NCBI RefSeq assembly: GCF_013348805.1
Contig: NZ_CP054690.1
Span: forward strand, 5,394,001-5,458,000
Direction: 5' to 3'
Source: Rhodococcus sp. W8901
Lineage (GTDB): Bacteria > Actinomycetota > Actinomycetes > Mycobacteriales > Mycobacteriaceae
Length of the DNA: 64,000 nucleotides
Shown: in pieces, positions 51,362-59,191 of the stretch
How the letters are laid out: each line of letters begins with the position of its first letter
Position numbering within the stretch: position 1 is the stretch's first letter
The notes under the pieces: model-generated
What the model saw: only the letters and a program-made list of their open reading frames with translations
The model's database searches: none
What the model was told of the DNA's origin: nothing
Program-made: the position numbers and the translations under genes

Positions 51362-52708
51362 ATGAATCCGGGGGGAATCATCGAACCAGGCGCAGCAGCC
51401 TTACCGCTGCACGCCGACGACGTGCGCGCGCTCCCCGAATCCGAGCTCCTCGCCGCCTGGTCGACATTTCCCGCGAGATCGAACGCCTCGAAACCCTCCA
51501 CGTCGCCGCGGTCGCCGAAATCGACGAGCGCGTAATCTCGTTCGACGCCCTCGGCTTCCGCAGCGTCAAACTCTGGCTCGCATCGACGACCCTCCTCGTA
51601 GTACCCGCCGCCGCCCGGATCCTCGCCCTCGGCACAGCCCTCCGACGCCAACCCGAGATCGCCGACGCCTACGACAATCTGCGCATCTCCGCCGACCACG
51701 CCGGTTTGATCGCCAAATTCTGCGAGCGCCCGCCCCGCGGCATGCCCGACGAAGCCCTCGACTCCTGCCGAAACGTGCTGCTCGACTGCGCCACCGGACC
51801 CGCCGCCACCGACACCGTCCGTGGGGCCATCGCCAAACTCGAGCGGATCTTCGAATCCGACGACCTGCCCGCCAGCGAAGACACCGACCGCAACGAACTC
51901 CACGCCTCCAAAACCCTCAACGGGCGCGTCGCCGTCAAAGGCGACTTCGACTCCGCCACAGGCGAAATGCTCCTCACCGCACTCTCGGCACTCACCAAAC
52001 CGAGGAATCCGGTCGACGACTCGGCGTCCACCCGCACTCCCGGACAACGACGCGCCGAAGCATTCACCGACATCCTGCGCCACTACCTCAACTCCGGCGA
52101 CGCCCCCATCGAAGGCGGACAACGGCCACACCTGTCACTACACGTGAACGCCCGCGACCTCGCCCGCACCGAGCCGAACACTGACGACCACGCCGACACA
52201 GGCAGCAGCACGCCCGCCGATCACGCGGACACGTTGGGAGACAAGGACGTCGCCTGGATGCCGTGGATGGGGCCGCTCACCATCGCAACCGCCCGCCGCA
52301 TCGCCTGCGACTGCACCCTCACACCCGTCCTCATGGACGACGGGGTACCGCTCGACCTCGGCCGCACCACCCGCACCGTGCCCAAGAAACAACGCCGAGC
52401 CCTCGCCGCCCGCGACAACGGCTGCGCCTTCCCCGGATGCGGCGCACCACCCGCCCACTGCGAAGGCCACCACGTCCAGCACTGGGCCGGCGGCGGACCC
52501 ACCGACCTCGACAACCTCGTACTCCTGTGCCGCTACCACCACCGGTTGCTGCACCACTCGCACTGGGACGTCGAGATCGGCATCGACCGGCATCCGCCCC
52601 CAAGCACTTCGTGCAGGGGGTACCCCCAGGTTCACCCCACCGAGTTCGGTCGACCCCTACAAGAAGCCCATCCCGGCGCACAACCGGGCCGGGCCGCTCG
52701 CCGCCTGA
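51362..52708 (+). pseudogene. DUF222/HNH endonuclease gene with two frameshifts
   Basis: The family product can be read only across two frame changes. It starts at the ATG at 51362 (MNPGGIIEPGAAALPLHADD, then VRALPESELLAA), typical for the family. Near 51456 one C seems lost (GCCGCCTGG where GCCGCCCTGG would continue as LVDISREIERLE). The next 1.1 kb, in the shifted frame, holds DUF222 and the HNH site (CAFPGCGAPPAHCEGHHVQHWAGGG, NLVLLCRYHH). At 52597-52630 a hairpin insertion replaces the family's short turn and restores the first frame, giving FTPPSSVDPYKKPIPAHNRA and GPLAA before the TGA at 52706. These genes are multicopy in Rhodococcus-type genomes; this copy is probably inactive unless the sequence has errors. 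Confidence 0.8.
52597..52627. repeat. Hairpin insertion element within the HNH gene
   Basis: CCCCC-AA-GCAC-TTC-GTGC-A-GGGGG at 52597-52620, followed by TACCCCC. The outer and inner arms pair perfectly. It breaks the reading frame between IDRHP and FTPPSSVDP of the endonuclease. The compact palindrome with C5/G5 ends looks like a small repetitive extragenic-type element; no second copy was noticed in this window. Confidence 0.65.
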
Positions 52709-52772
52709 TTCTCCGCATCACCCGTCGAGAGCAGGCGCGGGCAAGTACAACGCTGCGCCATTCCCGCGCAGG

Positions 52773-54488
52773 CTATGGACGGTATGCGGCGGGGTCGAGG
52801 GGCGTGCCGACGGGATGCGCCTGCTGCGAGCCGTCCGCGACGCGGTAGCTCACCCCGTGCCGCGCAGTGCCGCGCGGATCGGTGGGATCGTTGACGTAGA
52901 ACCAGTCCATTTGCGCCCCAGCCTTGTTCACCTCGAACACGCCGTAGCCGTGGGAGTCGAGCTCGACGTACCGGACGTGCCGGTTGAAGGCCTTGAACGC
53001 CTCCTCGACCGGGACGGTCGCGGTGCGCGGCGGAACCTGCAGCGAATCGTCGATGTTCGGTGACGTCACCGACGGCACCACGAACTCGGTGCCGACCGTG
53101 CCGGCGGCCGGGTAGTTCGCGGCATCCACCGGCAGGTCGCATGCCCACGACGTGTGGATGTCGCCGGTCAGGAACACCGTGTTACGGACGTTGTTCGCGG
53201 TGATCGCATCGAACAGACGACGCCGGTCGGCGGTGTAGCCGTCCCACTGGTCCGTGTTGAACGGGATGCCGGCGTCGGGCAGGCCGATCATCTCGGTGAC
53301 GGCCGCAGTGGTGTGGGTGTCGAGCGGCGGAAACGCGCACGGCGCGATCATCACCGGATTGCCGACCAGCTTCCAGCGGGTGGGCGAGGTGACGATACCG
53401 CCAGTGAGCCAGTCCATCTGGGCGCGGCCGGTGATGGTGCGGTCGGGGGAGTCGGTCTGGCGCCACCCCGCACCGGAGGACGCCTGCTCGTCGCGGTAGG
53501 TCCGCAGATCGAGCATGGAAAGCTCGGCCAACGCGCCGAACCGGAATCGTCGGTACAGCGCCGCATCGGTTCCGTTGGTCCGCACCGGCATCCACTCGAA
53601 GTAGGCCTGCGTGGACGCGGCCTTCCGGGCACCCCAGTCTCCCTCGGTGGCGGGATCGTGGTTCTCGGCGCCGCCGTCGTACGCATTGTCGGCGGACTCG
53701 TGATCGTCCCACGTCGCGATGAACGGGACCTTCGCATGCAGGGCCATCAGATCGGGATCGGTCTTGTACTGCGCGTGCCTGATCCGGTAGTCGGCGAGCG
53801 AGACGATCTCGTGTGCCGGATCGTGCAGGCGGACCGAGCCGTTCCTGGCGCCGTACTCGCCGCGCCCGTACTCGTAGATGTAGTCGCCCAGGTGCAGGAT
53901 CGCGTCGAGGTCGTCCCGCTCGGCGAGCAGGCGGTACGACGCGAAATATCCGGCTTCCCAGTTGGAGCACGACACCACACCGAACCGCAGGCGGTCGAGG
54001 TCGGCGTCGGTCGCCGGCGCGGTACGGGTCCGTCCCACCGGCGAGACCTGCCCGGCCGCGGTGAACCGATAGAAGTACGTGGTGCCCGGCCGCAACCCGG
54101 CGACGTCGACCTTCACGGTGTGGTCGCTCCGGGGGTCGGCCGTGACGGTCCCGCTACGTACGACGGCACCGAAGCCGCTGTCGGTCGCGACCTCCCAGGT
54201 CACCGAAACCGTCTCGCCCACACCCGAACCGGGCTGCGCTGCCGCCGACGGCGTGACGCGGGTCCAGATGATGACGCCGTCGGGCAGCGGATCGCCCGAC
54301 GCCACGCCGTGCACGAATCCCGCAGGTCCCGCAGGTCCCGACGCCGGGACCCCGGCGGCGGCGCGTCCCGCCGCCGCGACGGTCAGCCCGGCACCTGCCA
54401 GCACCGCCGAGCCGCGCAGCAGACCGCGTCGGCTCACACCGCTCCGAATGTCGCTCTTGTCGCCCTCGGGCGCCCGATTCTCGAACAC
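52773..54488 (-). CDS. phoD: PhoD-type alkaline phosphatase, Tat-exported
   Basis: 571 residues. Twin-arginine signal (SRRGLLRGSAVLAGAGLTVAAAG), PhoD N-terminal domain (FVHGVASGDPLPDGVIIWTRVTP), then the metallophosphoesterase core: FGVVSCSNWEAGYFASYRLL (with the conserved Cys), LHLGDYIYEYGRGEY, ATWDDHESADNAY, FLTGDIHTSWACDLP. PhoD hydrolyses phosphomonoesters and diesters with Ca and Fe, scavenging phosphate outside the cell. The annotated end does not overlap the HNH remnant once that gene's proper stop at 52708 is used. Confidence 0.94.
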   Translation of the reverse strand: MFENRAPEGDKSDIRSGVSRRGLLRGSAVLAGAGLTVAAAGRAAAGVPASGPAGPAGFVHGVASGDPLPDGVIIWTRVTPSAAAQPGSGVGETVSVTWEVATDSGFGAVVRSGTVTADPRSDHTVKVDVAGLRPGTTYFYRFTAAGQVSPVGRTRTAPATDADLDRLRFGVVSCSNWEAGYFASYRLLAERDDLDAILHLGDYIYEYGRGEYGARNGSVRLHDPAHEIVSLADYRIRHAQYKTDPDLMALHAKVPFIATWDDHESADNAYDGGAENHDPATEGDWGARKAASTQAYFEWMPVRTNGTDAALYRRFRFGALAELSMLDLRTYRDEQASSGAGWRQTDSPDRTITGRAQMDWLTGGIVTSPTRWKLVGNPVMIAPCAFPPLDTHTTAAVTEMIGLPDAGIPFNTDQWDGYTADRRRLFDAITANNVRNTVFLTGDIHTSWACDLPVDAANYPAAGTVGTEFVVPSVTSPNIDDSLQVPPRTATVPVEEAFKAFNRHVRYVELDSHGYGVFEVNKAGAQMDWFYVNDPTDPRGTARHGVSYRVADGSQQAHPVGTPLDPAAYRP

Positions 54489-54577
54489 GACAGGATCACA
54501 ACGAAATTCGGACGGATGTTCAACTCAGATCGGCCGAATCTCCGAGTGTTCACCTACTGTTCGCCGCGGTCGCCCCG

Positions 54578-55348
54578 TCAGAACACCTGCCGGGCTCCGG
54601 GCCGGTGGACCACCCCGCGGGCAACCAGCTCGATCGCGACCGCCACCGCACACGTCTGTGCGAGGAGCAGGCCGACGAGGACGAGGATCTGCACGGCGCC
54701 GGCCTGGACCGCGGAACCGCTCGCCAACAGGACACCGACGAACGCCCCCGGCAGTGTCACCAGACCCACCGTGCGGGTCTGATCCAGCCCCGGCAGCAGG
54801 GCGTCGGACGCCGCCGGACCGACCACCTCCATGCGGGCGTCCCGCACACTGAACCCCAGGCTCAGCCCAGCTTCGACCTCGCCCCATCGCTGGTCGATCG
54901 CGTCCAGGCCGCGTTTGGCGGCGAGTGCCGTCGCGGTCATGGCGTTACCGAGCACGATGCCCCCGATCGGCACCAACGCGACGCCCTGGAGCGGCACGAC
55001 CCCGCTGACGAGCATCAGCGGAACCACCAGGCCGACACCCGTGGCGAGGGCCACCGACAACCACACCGCCGACCGCCCCGCCCGCGCACGCCGGGCCGCC
55101 GTCACCGCGGCGGCCACGAACATCACGGCGAGCACGAGCAACGACGACCACAGGTGTGCCAGCGCCGCGGCCAGGATCAGGGAGACGGCGACGAGCTGAA
55201 GCGCACCCCGGACCGCGGCCCGCGGAGCCGTCAGCGGATTGCCCAGACCGGCGAACCGGTACACCACGGCCGCCATCGTGACCATGACCCCGCACAGCAC
55301 GACAAGCGCGAGGCCGGGGTTCGCCAGCGCGGTACTCACGGTCGTCAC
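54578..55348 (-). CDS. FetB/UPF0014-family ABC permease
   Basis: 256 residues, seven or so helices. Signature blocks: FAGLGNPLTAPRAAVRGALQLVAVSLIL, GIVLGNAMTATALAAKRGLDAI, EAGLSLGFSVRDARMEVVGPAASDALLPGLDQTRTVGLVTLPGAFVGVLLASGSAVQAGAVQILVL. FetB works with an ATPase (FetA) in iron export or metal balance; no fetA is adjacent here, so the ATPase would come from elsewhere. Start GTG/ATG at 55348. Confidence 0.88.
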   Translation of the reverse strand: MTTVSTALANPGLALVVLCGVMVTMAAVVYRFAGLGNPLTAPRAAVRGALQLVAVSLILAAALAHLWSSLLVLAVMFVAAAVTAARRARAGRSAVWLSVALATGVGLVVPLMLVSGVVPLQGVALVPIGGIVLGNAMTATALAAKRGLDAIDQRWGEVEAGLSLGFSVRDARMEVVGPAASDALLPGLDQTRTVGLVTLPGAFVGVLLASGSAVQAGAVQILVLVGLLLAQTCAVAVAIELVARGVVHRPGARQVF

Positions 55349-55409
55349 CTTCCCACCAAGACGGCGCTCAGCGGAATGCCGGCCGCGCGATCCTGGTCGG
55401 CCCGAGCGG

Positions 55410-55871
55410 TCACAGGACCTCGGCTGACCCGGACAGATCCTCGATTCCGACCGGTGCCGTCCCGGTGAAGCGCACGCCGATCCCGAACTCCTCGCCTATC
55501 GCGAGGCCGCATTCGGCGAAACGGATCATCCATGATCCGTCCGACCAGATGATTGCCTCGGGCAGGCCGAACGGCGCCTCCGGCCCGTCGAGCCGCGCAC
55601 GGTCCTCCGCGTCGAGTTCCCACACCGGATCGGCGAGCTCGGCGACGAGATAGCGCGCCGCAGCGGCTGCCAGCACGTCGAAACCGGCGATGGCCTGCGC
55701 CGCGGAGTCGACGGCCTGATCGGTAGGAGGCCCCGCCGGTTCGATGACGATGCTGACCGTTCGCGGTTCGTCACCGGGCAGATCGGCAGCCCAGCAGACG
55801 AACTCCGCCGCGAGGCCGATGCGGTCCAGCACCGTGCCCCGCACCTCGATCTTCTCGGGTAGGTCGTTCAT
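55410..55871 (-). CDS. Conserved protein of unknown function
   Basis: 153 residues from the ATG at 55871; an in-frame ATG four codons earlier is possible. Soluble, acidic, rich in Ala/Asp/Glu; WELDAEDRARLDGPEAPFGLPEAIIWSDGSWMIRFAECGLAIGEEFGIGVRFTGTAPVGIEDL ends the protein. This recalls small proteins of polymorphic-toxin immunity and DUF-type sets, but I cannot name a family. It precedes the FetB-type permease by 61 bp on the same strand. Confidence 0.6.
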   Translation of the reverse strand: MNDLPEKIEVRGTVLDRIGLAAEFVCWAADLPGDEPRTVSIVIEPAGPPTDQAVDSAAQAIAGFDVLAAAAARYLVAELADPVWELDAEDRARLDGPEAPFGLPEAIIWSDGSWMIRFAECGLAIGEEFGIGVRFTGTAPVGIEDLSGSAEVL

Positions 55872-55925
55872 GCTCCAAGTCAACCAAACCCCGGTCCCCC
55901 GCCGTGGGACGCCGGTTTCGCCGCG

Positions 55926-56348
55926 TCAGGCGTTCCATTGGGCTTCGACGTCGAGAACCCAGGTGACGCCGTAGCTGTCGACGAGCATTCCGTAGAGGGG
56001 AGCCCACTGTGCGGGTGCCAGTGGAGCCAGGATCGTCGCCCCGTCGGCAAGCTTCTCCCAGTAGGCCGAGATCTCCTCGGCGTCGGTGCCACGGATCGAA
56101 ACGAAGAACGGGATCGTGCCGGGCTCCCACGTGGTGTGAGAGGGCACGTCGTAGGCCATGATGCGGAAGCCGTTGTCGGAGAGAACCTGTCCCCACATCA
56201 CCTGATCCGATTCGTCCGGGTCGGTGACGTTCTGCGCGTCGGCGTAGGTGATGACGGCCAGCTCGCCGCCGAACACCGATCGGTAGAACTCGAGCGCTTC
56301 GCGGGCGTCGCCACGGAAGTTCAGGTGGGGGGTGACGTTGACGGGCAT
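55926..56348 (-). CDS. VOC-superfamily protein (PhnB-like)
   Basis: 140 residues with the PhnB-type pattern: VTPHLNFRGDAREALEFYRSVFGGELAVITYADAQNV, VMWGQVLSDNGFRIMAYDVPS, WAPLYGMLVDSYGVTWVLDVEAQ. It is divergent from the WYL regulator across a 109-bp gap. VOC/PhnB genes are often regulated by WYL proteins of the YafY group, so the pair may belong together. Confidence 0.9.
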   Translation of the reverse strand: MPVNVTPHLNFRGDAREALEFYRSVFGGELAVITYADAQNVTDPDESDQVMWGQVLSDNGFRIMAYDVPSHTTWEPGTIPFFVSIRGTDAEEISAYWEKLADGATILAPLAPAQWAPLYGMLVDSYGVTWVLDVEAQWNA

Positions 56349-56457
56349 GTTGTTTCTCCTCGAGAGCGGTCGGCCACCGGTTCTCGACCGGTGGTGTCAG
56401 CAACGCTCCCAGTAGAAGCGGTCAGTTCCTGTCCGCTACTTCGGGTACTTTCGAGAC

Positions 56458-57413
56458 ATGTCGACGGCCACCTCGCGCTCGCTGCTGCTGTTGTCGATGT
56501 TGCAGACACGCAGAGACTGGCCGGGCCAGGTTCTCGCCGAACGGCTCGAGGTCAGTTCGCGCACCGTGCGGCGGGACGTCGATCGCCTGCGGGCGATGGG
56601 GTACCGGATCGTCGCACTCAAGGGTCCGGACGGTGGGTATCGGTTGGAGGCCGGATCGGAGCTGCCGCCGATGCTGTTCGACGACGAACAGGCAGTGGCC
56701 ATCGCGATGGCCCTGCAGACGGTGGCGGCGAGCGGAGCCGGGGTCGCCGATGCTGCGGAGCGGGCGCTGTCCACGGTGCGTCAGGTCATGCCGTCGCGGC
56801 TCCGGCATCGACTCGATTCGCTGCCGATCATCGCGTTGCGCGCGCCGGCGGACGTCGACCCCGCCGTACTCGTCTCCCTCAGCACAGCAGTCGCCGCGCA
56901 GGATGTTCTGCGATTCGACTATCCCACTCGCGCAGGTTATTTCGAGCGGCGTCGGCTCGAACCTCACCACCTTGTGGCGGCGGCAGGGCGTTGGTACCTC
57001 GTGGGTTGGGACCTCGACAAGGACGATTGGCGGATCTTCCGCGCGGACCGGGTCCATCCCCGTGTCCCGACCGGGCCCGGATTCACCCGCCGCGAGCTAC
57101 CGGCCGGCGACGTGAGGGCCTACGTCGCCGCGAGATTCAAGGGGTCGCCCGGACCCGACCAGTGGCCCTGCACCGGCGAGGTGATCCTCGGGATACCCGC
57201 ACAGAGATCGTGCCGTATGTCGACACCGACACGGTCGAGGATCTCGGCGGCGGACGTTGCCGACTCGTCGCCGGTGCCTGGTCGTGGGAATCGCTGGCCG
57301 CGGCGATCGGCCGGTTCGATGCCGACATCGACGTCGTCGGTCCACCCGAACTGACCGCTGCGTTCGCCACCCTCGCAAGGCGTTACGCGCACGCTGCAGA
57401 GCCCGGCTCGTGA
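56458..57413 (+). pseudogene. YafY-type HTH/WYL regulator with C-terminal frameshift
   Basis: The frame from 56458 encodes HTH_11 (RSLLLLSMLQTRRDWPGQVLAERLEVSSRTVRRDVDRLRAMGYRI), the WYL core (VAAQDVLRFDYPTRAGYFERRRLEPHHLVAAAGRWYLVGWDLDKDDWRIFRADRV) and then GEVILGIPA. After that its reading is nonsense and stops at 57354. The expected family ending (EIVPYVDTDTVEDLGGGRCR, later GAWSWESLAAAIGRFDADID and VVGPPELTAAFATLARRYA) is present in another frame up to 57413. One indel between about 57181 and 57205 explains this. The DNA-binding and WYL parts are intact, so a shortened protein of 298 residues might still work, or the sequence may have an error. Confidence 0.8.
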
Positions 57414-57556
57414 TTGCACGGCGCCACGGACAGGCACCCCACCGTCGTCGCGACCGAACGTCTGGCCTGCCAACTCGAGGATCCCCCTGCAGCGACCGCG
57501 CTCCGGGTGCAGGATGGGGACCACGCCCGATCACCCGACTGTAGGAGGTCCCCGTG

Positions 57557-57979
57557 ATGAATCTCGTTCGCCGACTGGCCGTCTGCGCGGCCGTCGCGGC
57601 CGGTTCGGTCCTGGCGCCGGTCGCCATGGCCTCCGCGGCGGTGACCGTCCCGTTCCAGATCGATCCGGCGCCGTTCGGGAACCCGAACGGCAGTTTCGAC
57701 GTGCCCCCGATCCGCTGTGCGACCGTGGTCGGCGAACAGCCCGGCACGTTGACGATCACCGGCGGCAAGGACGGGCGGTGGGGATGCCTGCTCTCGGCCG
57801 ACGTGCACTGGCTGAACCTGTCGACCGGGGCGTTCGGCTCCGCCCGGCTGTCGGACGGCCTCCACGGATTCCCGCCCGCAGCGACCCTGCAGACCGGCAC
57901 CGGGCAGGTCGCCGTGACCGTCGTATCCACGGTGGGCGGAACGACCACCCCGGGCCTCGCAACCTTCTACGTTCCATAG
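57557..57979 (+). CDS. Secreted protein of unknown function
   Basis: 140 residues from the ATG at 57557 with GGAGG 8 nt upstream; GTG immediately before it is an alternative. Signal peptide MNLVRRLAVCAAVAAGSVLAPVAMASAA, then a small beta-rich domain with two Cys (PIRCATVVGEQ, RWGCLLSAD) that could form a disulphide. Families of such small exported proteins of unknown role are common in mycolata. Not clearly in an operon. Confidence 0.8.
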   Translation: MNLVRRLAVCAAVAAGSVLAPVAMASAAVTVPFQIDPAPFGNPNGSFDVPPIRCATVVGEQPGTLTITGGKDGRWGCLLSADVHWLNLSTGAFGSARLSDGLHGFPPAATLQTGTGQVAVTVVSTVGGTTTPGLATFYVP

Positions 57980-58025
57980 GTGACGGCGCCGCCCGATCGC
58001 ACCCACCGGACGCTTGTGAACACTT

Positions 58026-58050
58026 TGTTGTCAATAATTCGTTGACAACA
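58026..58050. promoter_or_regulatory. Perfect inverted repeat before a DNA-binding protein gene
   Basis: TGTTGTCAA, 7 nt, TTGACAACA: perfect 9-bp arms, ending 27 bp before the next start codon. The right arm contains TTGACA, which could double as a -35 box, so binding here would block transcription. Probably the binding site of the protein encoded just after it. Confidence 0.7.
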
Positions 58051-58077
58051 GGTGGGGACGGGGCGGACGCTCGAAGT

Positions 58078-58485
58078 ATGACCTCAGATCCCTTCACCCC
58101 GCCCAACCCGAGCCGCGAGCGGGCCCACCGCGAGTACGCCAGCCTGTTCCGCATCGCCGAAAGGCACGGCACCACGCCCGAGCAGCGGGCGCGGCAGTCC
58201 CACCCCGAGATGCTCGATCCGCTGGGCGCGATCCGCATCGTGGCCGCGATCGCCGGTGGCGTCCACACCCCGGACCCCGGAGAGCCGGAGATCGACGACG
58301 CCGACGTCACCGCGGCACTCGGGCTGATCCCGAAGGCCCGCGCCGAGATGGACCAATTGGAGGCACTGCTCCTGGACATCGCGCGGCAACGTGGAATGAC
58401 CTGGCAAGAAATCGCTTTCGGCCTGGGACTGGGGAGCACACAGGCGGCACGGCAGCGATACGACAGGCTGGTCAAGCGCACCTGA
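58078..58485 (+). CDS. Small DNA-binding regulator-like protein
   Basis: 135 residues from the ATG at 58078. The C-terminal third (MDQLEALLLDIARQRGMTWQEIAFGLGLGSTQAARQRYDRLVKR) forms a helix-turn-helix like those of small actinobacterial HTH proteins described as Clp-gene or sigma-factor-like regulators. The N-terminal part is helical and charged. A perfect 25-bp inverted repeat precedes the gene, suggesting autoregulation. Target beyond itself unknown. A hairpin at 58504-58530 follows. Confidence 0.75.
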   Translation: MTSDPFTPPNPSRERAHREYASLFRIAERHGTTPEQRARQSHPEMLDPLGAIRIVAAIAGGVHTPDPGEPEIDDADVTAALGLIPKARAEMDQLEALLLDIARQRGMTWQEIAFGLGLGSTQAARQRYDRLVKRT

Positions 58486-58503
58486 CCCCCGAACAAGGCT
58501 CGA

Positions 58504-58530
58504 GCCCGAAGTCGACGAACGACTTCGGGC
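58504..58530. terminator. Hairpin between the regulator and the 36-residue gene
   Basis: GCCCGAAGTCG, 5-nt loop, CGACTTCGGGC: perfect 11-bp stem between two convergent genes, 18 bp after one stop and 25 bp after the other. Confidence 0.75.
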
Positions 58531-58555
58531 CCGAGGTGCGCTGGTGCCGCGTTGT

Positions 58556-58666
58556 TCAGACGAACAATGCGGCGACACCGGCGACACCGGCGACCAGGCC
58601 GATGACCGTCGAGATCAGCGTCGCGCCGGCTGCGACCTTACCGAGATCCGCTGTGGAAGAACCCAT
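58556..58666 (-). CDS. 36-residue hydrophobic protein
   Basis: Too short for usual gene finders. The ATG at 58666 has AAGGGG 6 nt upstream; the product begins MGSSTADLGKVAAGATLIST and continues as a single long hydrophobic helix (VIGLVAGVAGVAALFV) to the stop. A hairpin 26 bp after the stop can terminate it. The helix has small residues (Gly, Ala, Val) in a repeated VAG pattern, suited to tight packing, as in small pore-forming or membrane-modulating peptides of mycolata. Function unknown. The short tandem repeat GCGACACCG in its DNA encodes that pattern. Confidence 0.6.
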   Translation of the reverse strand: MGSSTADLGKVAAGATLISTVIGLVAGVAGVAALFV

Positions 58667-59191
58667 TTGATACCCCTTATTCCATTGAAGCGCTGCTTCT
58701 CTTGTATCGCCGTTGTCGGCGCCACTGCATGTCTAACGGACCGGACGACCGTGTTCCAAGTGCTAATCCCCAGATTCCGCAATGCCTTACAGAAAAGAAA
58801 CGCGATGTGAGCCAGGCGTAAAAGCGGCGACATACAGCGTTAACAAGAGGCCCCCCGAACCCGCAGATCGCGCGCCAGATGGTCGTGCTGCTCGAGCACC
58901 GGTCGACGCAGTGCCCCGGCGCATCGCCGTTCGCGGCGAGCCACGAATCCACCGAATCGACCGAATCGGACGCCGGGAAGTTACGCACGTCCCCGCGCGC
59001 GGCCGAGTCCATGCAGAACGCGCCTCGTCGACCTGGTCCTCGGGCACATCGACGCAGAGTCGGCCGGTTCACGGCCACACATTGTCTTCGCCTTTGCTCC
59101 CGTAAAGCTGGTGCTTCGTCTCAGTCGCCGTTCTCGGTGCCACTGCATGCGTAGCGGAGCAGCCGAGAGGTTTCCACTCCCGTCGGTCCGA
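58667..59191. other. 500-bp stretch without a convincing gene
   Basis: Open frames exist on both strands (up to 130 codons) but they are Arg/Ser-rich, have poor ribosome sites and match no family pattern. The stretch holds the promoter of the 36-residue gene and two imperfect copies of a 25-bp sequence near its ends. The region between the repeats, 58732-59124, has somewhat lower GC than its surroundings, particularly at 58760-58850. It could be a remnant of an inserted or deleted gene. Confidence 0.5.
58707..59149 (+). repeat. Pair of imperfect 25-bp direct repeats
   Basis: TCGCCGTTGTCGGCG then CCACTGCATG at 58707-58731, and TCGCCGTTCTCGGTG then CCACTGCATG at 59125-59149, 23 of 25 bases equal and in the same orientation, 418 bp apart. 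Weaker similarity extends some bases to each side. They flank the gene-poor stretch before the aromatic operon. Confidence 0.6.

Noticed and set aside
51340-52848. Continuous 502-codon frame as the HNH gene
   Set aside because: Its first 38 and last 75 codons are unlike the family, while the expected ends are present in another frame.
58677-59078. 133-codon minus-strand frame in the gene-poor stretch
   Set aside because: Arg/Ser/Cys-rich composition, no ribosome site, no recognisable pattern; it also spans the repeat copy.
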